Source: Pseudomonadota bacterium (lineage in GTDB: Bacteria; Pseudomonadota; Alphaproteobacteria; Ferrovibrionales; Ferrovibrionaceae). From it: a stretch of DNA of 11,661 nt. Made by a program: the position numbers and the translations under genes. This document shows, piece by piece, positions 7,106 through 11,661 of this stretch. How positions within the stretch are numbered: the stretch's first letter is position 1; the number at the start of each line of letters is the position of its first letter. The stretch covers positions 1 to 11,661 of the forward strand of contig JAEYTW010000111.1 of assembly GCA_023433835.1 (NCBI GenBank), in the 5' to 3' direction. The notes below the pieces were generated by a model that saw only the letters and a program-made list of their open reading frames with translations, made no database searches and had not been told where the DNA came from.

Positions 7106-8303
7106 GCCGCCAGCAGAGACACAGTCCCAGCACGGCGACGGCCGCAAGCGCGACGAAGGCCGCGTCATAGCCGGCATGCTGCGCGATCGATCCGGCGAAG
7201 GCGGGGCTGAGCGCGGCACCAAGCCCCTGCAGCGTCATGACGGCGCCCAGCCCCGCATTGACATACCCGCTGCCGCGCAGGATCTGGGCCACCAGTCCCG
7301 GCAGCGCCACGCCCAGCAGGCCGGCGCCGATGCCGTCCAGCACCTGTACCGGGATCAGCGCCCAGGGCGAAGGCCAGCAGGCGGCGATCAGGCCGCGCAA
7401 CGGCAGGACCAGCATGGCGGCCAGCACCAGCCGCCCGTAGCCCTGGCGGCCAGCGTGGCGGCCGGCAAGCAGGGCTACGGGGATCATCACAAGCTGGGCA
7501 ACGATGATGGTCAGCGCGGTGAAGGCGCTGGGATCGGCGTCGCCGCGCGCGACGGCGGCCTGGCCGAGCAGCGGCAGCATCGCGCCATTGCCCAGGTGGA
7601 ACAGCAGCATGACGATGCCCAGCAACCGCAGGGTGGGCGACGCCGCCAGGGTGCGCAAGGTGATGGGCGCGGGTTCCTGGTCCAGGCCGGGCATGGCGCC
7701 CGAGCGCGGCTCGCGGCCGCGCGCCACGTCGTCGTCGATGTCCTCCGGCCGGATCCGCTGCAGGCAGATCAGCGCGCCGCAGCCCATCGCCGTCATGACG
7801 ATGAAGACGGCAGGCAATCCCCAGCGATAGCCGGCCAGGCCCGCCAGCGCGGCCGCCGCGACGTTTCCGGCGTGGTTCCAGGCCTCGTTGACCCCGAGTT
7901 GGCGCGCCAGGCCGTCCTGCCCGACCAGCCCGAGCGTAAGCCCCATGATGGCCGGTCCGATCAGCGCGCCCACGATGCCGGTGACGATCTGCGACGCGCC
8001 GGTCACGGCCGGCGACGGCGCGTACCACAATGCCAGGTTGGCGATGACCAGCAGGACGATGCCGCAAGCCAGCAGCGACCGCTTGTGCCGCGAGGTGTCG
8101 ATCAGCAGCCCGAGCGGCATGGTGGCCAGCATGGCGGCGATGCCGCCCGCCGTCATGACATAGCCGATGTCGTCGGCCTGCCAGCCCTGCCCCATCAGGA
8201 AAACGCCCAGGAACGGGCCCAGGCCGTCGCGCACATCGGCCAGGAAGAAGTTCAGTCCGGACAGCCAGCGCGGCGACGCGGTGCGTGCCTGGGTCGTTGC
8301 CAT
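7065..8303 (-). CDS. MFS transporter
   Basis: Inner-membrane major facilitator of 412 aa, with two six-helix halves joined by a charged cytoplasmic loop near residues 195-235 that is rich in Asp/Glu/Arg. The N-terminal NFFLADVRDGLGPFLGVFL stretch is a recognisable feature of a proteobacterial MFS subgroup. The loop between helices 2 and 3 carries the A-motif-like PLGLLIDTSRHKR. Substrate and direction are not evident. ATG 8303 is chosen for the family N-terminus and a GAGG about 7 bases upstream; the in-frame region up to 8702 lies inside the neighbouring gene and is a shadow. It follows the secreted-protein gene by 64 bp on the same strand and may share its sigma-54 promoter, unless the hairpin in the gap ends most transcripts. 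Confidence 0.92.
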   Translation of the reverse strand: MATTQARTASPRWLSGLNFFLADVRDGLGPFLGVFLMGQGWQADDIGYVMTAGGIAAMLATMPLGLLIDTSRHKRSLLACGIVLLVIANLALWYAPSPAVTGASQIVTGIVGALIGPAIMGLTLGLVGQDGLARQLGVNEAWNHAGNVAAAALAGLAGYRWGLPAVFIVMTAMGCGALICLQRIRPEDIDDDVARGREPRSGAMPGLDQEPAPITLRTLAASPTLRLLGIVMLLFHLGNGAMLPLLGQAAVARGDADPSAFTALTIIVAQLVMIPVALLAGRHAGRQGYGRLVLAAMLVLPLRGLIAACWPSPWALIPVQVLDGIGAGLLGVALPGLVAQILRGSGYVNAGLGAVMTLQGLGAALSPAFAGSIAQHAGYDAAFVALAAVAVLGLCLCWRLSAVPSSSRPAVR

Positions 8304-8331
8304 GGATGCCTCGCGATCGAACGGCGGGGAG

Positions 8332-8361
8332 AGGCCGGCGCCCCGGGGCGCGCGCCGGCCT
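8332..8361. repeat. GC-rich inverted repeat between the secreted-protein and MFS genes
   Basis: The arms AGGCCGGCGC (8332-8341) and GCGCCGGCCT (8352-8361) are perfect 10-bp complements around a 10-nt loop. The inner part can alternatively fold as a self-complementary GCGCCCCGGGGCGC (8338-8351). It lies just after the stop of the secreted-protein gene. No U-tract follows on the minus strand, so it is not a standard intrinsic terminator. It could attenuate read-through, stabilise the upstream message, or simply reflect G+C richness. Confidence 0.45.
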
Positions 8362-8367
8362 GAAGGA

Positions 8368-9060
8368 TCAGCGATTGTAGAGCGGCTGCAACGCCGAGAG
8401 GCTCGGGCCGACACTGACCGCTTCCAGCGACGTGCCGATCGCGTTGCGCGTCCCCAGCCCAGAGGCGGCGAACCGCGCGCCCGGCTGCACCGGCTGACGC
8501 AGGCTGTCGGGCGGGAAGCGGACGATGGCGCCGTCGGCCAGGATGATGCCGTTGACCTCGCCGCGGGGGCCGGAAAGCACGGCGTCGACCAGGCCTTCGA
8601 CCTGCTGCGGCTCCAGCCGCTGGGCCCTGAGGTGGGGCGGCAAAGGCCGGCCTTCGTCGACGGGCGGCGGCTGGTCGAGCACGGTCTGCCCGGTGGCGGC
8701 ATTGATGATGGCGTCGGCCTTCACCATGCCGCCGCCTTCCGCGCGACCGATGATGCGCACCGCATCGCCGCCCTTGACCGCCGCGACCAGCGCGCCCGCC
8801 ATATGCGGCGGAAACTTGACGACGGCCCCGTCGGTCAGGCGCAGTCCGTCGACTTCACCATAGGGATTGATCAGCAGGCGCTGAACCTCGCCCTGGAAGA
8901 CCGCGCGGCCGGCGGGGCCACCGGGAGGCGGCGGCGGCCGCAGGCCGGCGCCGGGTTCCGGCGGCCGGATACCGGCCCTTGGTTCCGGCGGTGCGGCATA
9001 GGCGCCGGTGCCGATCAGCGTCAATGTCAGCGCGGCGATCGAAACGAGGTGCTTGGGCAT
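8368..9060 (-). CDS. Secreted protein with duplicated beta-rich domain, function unknown
   Basis: 230 aa and not recognised as a named family. It has a Sec signal peptide (short Lys/His N-region, hydrophobic core 5-20, cleavage after AYA at 20-22). A proline-rich stretch (24-49) holds two 9-residue repeats of the form PPEPxAGxR. Two related domains follow at about 57-123 and 156-218; each contains GEVxGxxLxDGAxVxFPP (68-85 and 167-184), a short predicted-beta pattern resembling OB-type or DUF5666-like repeats (a resemblance only). A Pro-rich linker separates them. No cysteines, membrane anchor or catalytic motif are visible, so it is probably a soluble periplasmic or exported protein. ATG 9060 is chosen over GTG 9069 because AAGGAG (9074-9069) sits 8 bases before the ATG and overlaps the GTG. 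A complete sigma-54 promoter lies directly upstream. Confidence 0.85.
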   Translation of the reverse strand: MPKHLVSIAALTLTLIGTGAYAAPPEPRAGIRPPEPGAGLRPPPPPGGPAGRAVFQGEVQRLLINPYGEVDGLRLTDGAVVKFPPHMAGALVAAVKGGDAVRIIGRAEGGGMVKADAIINAATGQTVLDQPPPVDEGRPLPPHLRAQRLEPQQVEGLVDAVLSGPRGEVNGIILADGAIVRFPPDSLRQPVQPGARFAASGLGTRNAIGTSLEAVSVGPSLSALQPLYNR

Positions 9061-9068
9061 CTGGGGCA

Positions 9069-9074
9069 CTCCTT
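9069..9074 (-). promoter_or_regulatory. Strong ribosome binding site that fixes the start of the secreted-protein gene
   Basis: AAGGAG on the minus strand, 8 nt before ATG 9060. Its last base is also the first base of an in-frame GTG (9069), which rules that GTG out as the start. Confidence 0.85.
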
Positions 9075-9099
9075 GCTGGGATGGTCGTACCCCTCTTCA

Positions 9100-9114
9100 G
9101 CAAGCGGCGTGCCA
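9100..9114 (-). promoter_or_regulatory. Sigma-54 (RpoN) -24/-12 promoter
   Basis: On the minus strand the sequence is TGGCAC (9114-9109), five bases GCCGC, then TTGC (9103-9100). This matches the RpoN consensus TGGCAC-N5-TTGC at every defined position. Placing the final C at -12 puts transcription start near 9088, giving a leader of about 28 nt that contains the AAGGAG site. It is oriented to transcribe the secreted-protein gene and lies directly downstream of an NtrC-class activator gene. The exact start is inferred from spacing. Confidence 0.88.
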
Positions 9115-9131
9115 GTTAAAATATGTCGTGA

Positions 9132-9144
9132 AATCAATAGCTTG
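9132..9144 (+). promoter_or_regulatory. Probable IHF binding site
   Basis: AATCAATAGCTTG matches the IHF consensus WATCAANNNNTTR at all defined positions. It lies in the only A+T-rich patch of the spacer, between the -24 element and the two upstream dyads, centred near -50. This is the usual place for IHF to bend DNA so that a bound activator reaches sigma-54 polymerase. Binding itself is inferred. Confidence 0.65.
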
Positions 9145-9165
9145 GTTGTGAACCCCGGCCTCATG

Positions 9166-9182
9166 TGTCCGGTCCGGCGACA
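9166..9182. promoter_or_regulatory. Upstream activator dyad, promoter-proximal copy (TGTC-N9-GACA)
   Basis: TGTC (9166-9169) and GACA (9179-9182) are separated by nine bases. The centre at 9174 is about 86 bp upstream of the predicted transcription start. It shares half-sites and spacer length with the second dyad 23 bp away, a separation of roughly two helical turns that would put two activator dimers on nearly the same face. The likely binder is the adjacent NtrC-class regulator (inference). Confidence 0.65.
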
Positions 9183-9185
9183 AGC

Positions 9186-9208
9186 CGGTGTCACGATATC
9201 GGACACCG
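9186..9208. promoter_or_regulatory. Upstream activator dyad, promoter-distal copy (CGGTGTC-N9-GACACCG)
   Basis: Arms CGGTGTC (9186-9192) and GACACCG (9202-9208) are perfect 7-bp complements around nine bases. They contain the same TGTC-N9-GACA core as the neighbouring dyad. The centre is at 9197, about 109 bp upstream of the predicted start and 18 bp beyond the activator gene's stop codon. It could instead be read as a terminator hairpin for the regulator gene, but no T-tract follows on the minus strand and the second matching dyad favours a protein binding site. Confidence 0.7.
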
Positions 9209-9226
9209 TTCCCGCACCGGGGCAGC

Positions 9227-10561
9227 TCAGGCCAGTCCGAATTCCGCCAGCTTGCGGTAGAGCTGCTGGCGCGACAGGCCAAGGCGGCGCGCGGCTTCCG
9301 CGCGATTGCCCGCGGCCGCGGCAAGGGCGCGCGCGATCATTTCGCGCTCGACCCGGGCCACGGCGTCGGCCATCGGCCCGGTCCAGTCGATATCAAGCCC
9401 GCTGGCAGATGACGCAGCCGCCTGGAGGCCGATATGTTCCGGCTCGATGAAAGCGCCATGGCTGAGCAGTGCCGCGCGCTCCATCGCGTTGCGCAGTTCC
9501 CGGACGTTGCCGGGCCAGCCATGGGCCAGCAGCAGCCGCGCGGCGGCCGCGCTCAATCGCTTGGGGGCACCGCCGCCGATCAGCCGCAGAAAATGCTCGG
9601 CCAGGGGCAGCACGTCGCCGAGGCGCTCGCGCGGCGGCGGCAAGGTCAGCGGCACCACCTGCAGGCGATACCAGAGATCCTCGCGGAAGCGCCCGGCCTT
9701 GACCGCGGCCGGCAGATCGTGGTGGGTGGCCGCGACGACGCGGACATCGACGGACAGGACGCCGCTGGCCCCGACCGGCGAGATTTCGCGTTCCTGCAGC
9801 ACGCGCAGGATCTTGGCCTGGGTAGAAAGCGGCATGTCGCCGATCTCGTCCAGAAACAGCGTGCCGCCTTCCGCCTCGCGGAAGCGCCCGATGCGGTCGG
9901 CGACGGCGCCGGTGAATGCCCCCTTGATATGACCGAACAGCTCGCTTTCCATCAGGTCGGCGGGGATGGCGGCGCAGTTCACCGCGACGAACGGTTTGCC
10001 GGCCCTGGCGCTGCTGCGGTGCAGGGAGCGCGCGACCAGTTCCTTGCCGGTGCCGGTCTCGCCGAGGATCAGCACCGTCGCGTCGCTGCCGGCAACCAGG
10101 CCGATGCGCTTGAACACCTGCCGCATGGCCTCGCTGCTGCTGACCAGTTCGCCGTCTTCGGCGGGCGGATGGACGTCCGCCGGCTCGGCATCACGTTCGC
10201 GGGCCTGCAGCCGCAAGGCGCGGCCCAGCGTTTCCACCAGCGCCGACCGGGCCACCGGCTTGGTGAGATGGTCGAAGGCACCGAGCCGCATGGCCTCGAT
10301 CGTGTTGCCGCCGCTGGCATAGGCGGTCAGCATGATGCAGGGAATCTTCGCCACCGTCGGCGCCCGGCGCAGGAATGCCAGCCCATCCTCGCCCGGCAGC
10401 CGCAGGTCGACGATGGCGGCATCCACGGCTTCCGCGCGCAGCAGGCGCAACCCGCCATCCACGGTGTCGGCCTGCAGCACGTCATGGGCCAGATCCTGCA
10501 GCATCTCCGCCAGGCTGTCGCGAAAGGCGTGGTCGTCGTCGACGATCAGGATGCGGGCCAC
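9227..10561 (-). CDS. NtrC-family sigma-54-dependent response regulator
   Basis: 444 aa with the full NtrC/DctD three-domain layout. The receiver domain (1-120) has acidic pocket D8-D10, phospho-acceptor D52, T79 and K101. The AAA+ domain (about 140-370) has Walker A GETGTGKE (167-174), the sigma-54-contacting loop GAFTGA (214-219) intact, and Walker B ending in D238-E239. A Fis-type helix-turn-helix occupies about 415-444 (EAARRLGLSRQQLYRKL). It should activate RpoN promoters when phosphorylated. The start is GTG 10561, giving MARILIVDDD, with GGAG 5 bases upstream; it overlaps the kinase gene by 16 bp, so the two are cotranscribed and probably coupled. The target is likely the sigma-54 promoter just downstream of its own gene. 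It resembles DctD/NtrC proteins, but no C4-dicarboxylate or nitrogen genes are nearby. Confidence 0.97.
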   Translation of the reverse strand: MARILIVDDDHAFRDSLAEMLQDLAHDVLQADTVDGGLRLLRAEAVDAAIVDLRLPGEDGLAFLRRAPTVAKIPCIMLTAYASGGNTIEAMRLGAFDHLTKPVARSALVETLGRALRLQARERDAEPADVHPPAEDGELVSSSEAMRQVFKRIGLVAGSDATVLILGETGTGKELVARSLHRSSARAGKPFVAVNCAAIPADLMESELFGHIKGAFTGAVADRIGRFREAEGGTLFLDEIGDMPLSTQAKILRVLQEREISPVGASGVLSVDVRVVAATHHDLPAAVKAGRFREDLWYRLQVVPLTLPPPRERLGDVLPLAEHFLRLIGGGAPKRLSAAAARLLLAHGWPGNVRELRNAMERAALLSHGAFIEPEHIGLQAAASSASGLDIDWTGPMADAVARVEREMIARALAAAAGNRAEAARRLGLSRQQLYRKLAEFGLA

Positions 10562-11661
10562 GGCAGCTCCATCTCGATACGCGTTCCCTGCGCCGTCGCG
10601 GCAAGGCGGACCTGGCCGCCATGGGCCTGAACGATTTCCCTCACCAGGGCAAGGCCCAATCCGGTGCCGCCGGCACGCGACGTGGTGAAGGGCTCGAACA
10701 GCGTGTCGCGCAGGTCGGCGGGAACCCCCTTGCCGTCGTCAGCCACCCAGACGAGCAGCGCGCCTTGGGGCGCGCGCCGCGCGCCCAGTTCGACCAGGCC
10801 GCCCGCATCGGTATGCGCCAGGGCATTGAGCAGCAGATTGTCGACGGCCCGGGCCATCTGGTCCGGATCGAACCAGGCCTTTCCCAGTGCGGCCGCCAGT
10901 TCGGCATCGAGCGCCAGCGTCAGCCGCGCCTGGCTCCCCCGGTCGGCCGCCCGATGGGTCTGCAGCCGCTCCTCCATCCAGGCCCGCAAATCTACGGGGC
11001 GCCGCTCGACCAGGAACGGCTGGGTCAAGGCCAGCAGGCTGGAAATCAGGGCCTCGAGCCGCTGGGTCTGCGACAGCACGGCCTCCAGCGCGCCCGCGAC
11101 CCGCGCCTCGCGCAGGTCGGCGGGCGCGGCGAGCGCGTTCTCGGCCTTCATCCGCATCGTGCCCAGGGGGGTGCGGATCTCGTGCGCCAGGCCCGCCGAC
11201 ATGCGGCCCAGCGTCGCCAGGCGTTCCGCCTGCGCCAGCTGCGCCTGCAACTGCGCCGACCGGCGCCGCCAGCGGGAAAGCGTCCAGCCCAGCCATGCCC
11301 CGGAGACGATGACCAGGCCCAGCAGCAGGCTGACGGCAAGGATCAGCGGATTGACCACATCGGCCCCGATCAGCGGCACGCGCATCAGCGTCCAGGCGAT
11401 CGGCCCGCGGCCCACCGCATCCGGGGGGCAGGCGGCAAATATCACCGCCTCGCGCAAGCCGGGGCGCATGTCGACCACCGGCGCCCCGGAATCGAGGGCG
11501 CGCTGGGCCGTGGCCGCGATGCGCTCCAGTTCGGCGCTCGGCGGATCGCGCTTGATGCCCGTGCCGTCATAGGTCGGGAAGGCATAGGCGACGACACCCG
11601 CGCCGGGCTGCCAGAAGCCGCCCTCCACCCCGGCCTGGTCGCGCAGCGCCAGGTCGAGCAC
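10546..11661 (-). CDS. Membrane sensor histidine kinase, 5' end missing
   Basis: Partner kinase of the downstream regulator; 371 residues are visible and the N-terminus lies beyond the window, so the apparent start at the edge is not real. The first 100 or so visible residues look like the end of an extracytoplasmic sensor domain of no family I recognise. A membrane helix follows at about 104-126, then a coiled-coil-like QLQAQLAQAERLA linker. The HisKA box AHEIRTPLG has the phospho-His at visible residue 160. The HATPase domain has N-box DNLLLNALAHTD (274-285), G1 DDGKGV (308-313), F-box FEPF (322-325) and G2 GGTGLGLA (331-338). All catalytic boxes are intact. The signal sensed is unknown. 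The stop overlaps the regulator start by 16 bp. Confidence 0.95.
   Translation of the reverse strand: MLDLALRDQAGVEGGFWQPGAGVVAYAFPTYDGTGIKRDPPSAELERIAATAQRALDSGAPVVDMRPGLREAVIFAACPPDAVGRGPIAWTLMRVPLIGADVVNPLILAVSLLLGLVIVSGAWLGWTLSRWRRRSAQLQAQLAQAERLATLGRMSAGLAHEIRTPLGTMRMKAENALAAPADLREARVAGALEAVLSQTQRLEALISSLLALTQPFLVERRPVDLRAWMEERLQTHRAADRGSQARLTLALDAELAAALGKAWFDPDQMARAVDNLLLNALAHTDAGGLVELGARRAPQGALLVWVADDGKGVPADLRDTLFEPFTTSRAGGTGLGLALVREIVQAHGGQVRLAATAQGTRIEMELPWPAS

Noticed and set aside
7176..8363. A 395-codon plus-strand frame opposite the MFS gene, and 9434-10630 opposite the response regulator
   Set aside because: Compositionally biased shadows with no recognisable domain, opposite genes whose motifs are complete.
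8304..8702. In-frame upstream extension of the MFS gene
   Set aside because: It overlaps the secreted-protein gene in another frame, gives no membrane or domain features, and the ribosome binding site and family start fit ATG 8303.
9186..9208. Rho-independent terminator for the response regulator gene
   Set aside because: The stem is short, no T-run follows on the minus strand, and a second dyad with the same half-sites and spacing lies beside it, which fits an activator site better. A dual role cannot be excluded.
1..11661. tRNA or rRNA genes, CRISPR arrays, insertion sequences, phage genes, att sites
   Set aside because: No repeat-spacer arrays, transposase or integrase motifs, terminal inverted repeats or structural RNA signatures were seen. 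Composition is uniform across the window.

Overview
The window is about two thirds G+C. Nearly every third codon position is G or C, which is why long antisense reading frames shadow most genes. Gene content (a five-gene Dpp/Opp-type ABC operon, an AbrB/AmoA-type membrane protein, an NtrC-class two-component system) and the style of the proteins suggest an alphaproteobacterium, probably from a Rhodospirillales- or Hyphomicrobiales-like lineage. This is an inference from composition and family resemblance, not from a marker gene. I see no rRNA, tRNA, IS element, CRISPR array or prophage gene. The window looks like ordinary chromosome, with about 97% coding density.

Region A (1-5019, minus strand) is a peptide-type ABC importer operon read from high to low coordinates: periplasmic substrate-binding protein, two permeases, and two ATPases (the second cut by the window edge). 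Apart from a 9-bp gap after the binding protein, successive genes overlap by 4 bp (GTGA or ATGA), so they are very likely translationally coupled.

Region B (5143-7105, plus strand) is divergent from the importer across a 123-bp spacer. It encodes a zinc-dependent succinylglutamate desuccinylase/aspartoacylase-family amidohydrolase, followed almost without a gap by an AbrB-family inner-membrane protein. The arrangement suggests uptake of an N-acylated amino acid or peptide and its cytoplasmic deacylation. The substrate is not known from the sequence.

Region C (7065-11661, minus strand) reads: a membrane histidine kinase (5' end outside the window), an NtrC-class sigma-54 activator overlapping it by 16 bp, a 166-bp regulatory spacer, a small secreted protein with a duplicated domain, and an MFS transporter whose 3' end overlaps the AbrB-family gene by 41 bp in convergent orientation.

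The most interesting item is the spacer 9061-9226. It holds a complete sigma-54 promoter architecture aimed at the secreted-protein gene: a -24/-12 element TGGCAC-N5-TTGC, a site matching the IHF consensus, two tandem TGTC-N9-GACA dyads centred about 86 and 109 bp upstream of the predicted start, and a strong ribosome binding site. The adjacent kinase and activator are the obvious candidates to drive it. This gives a self-contained, apparently undescribed signal-response module: two-component system, then a secreted duplicated-domain protein, then possibly an MFS exporter.
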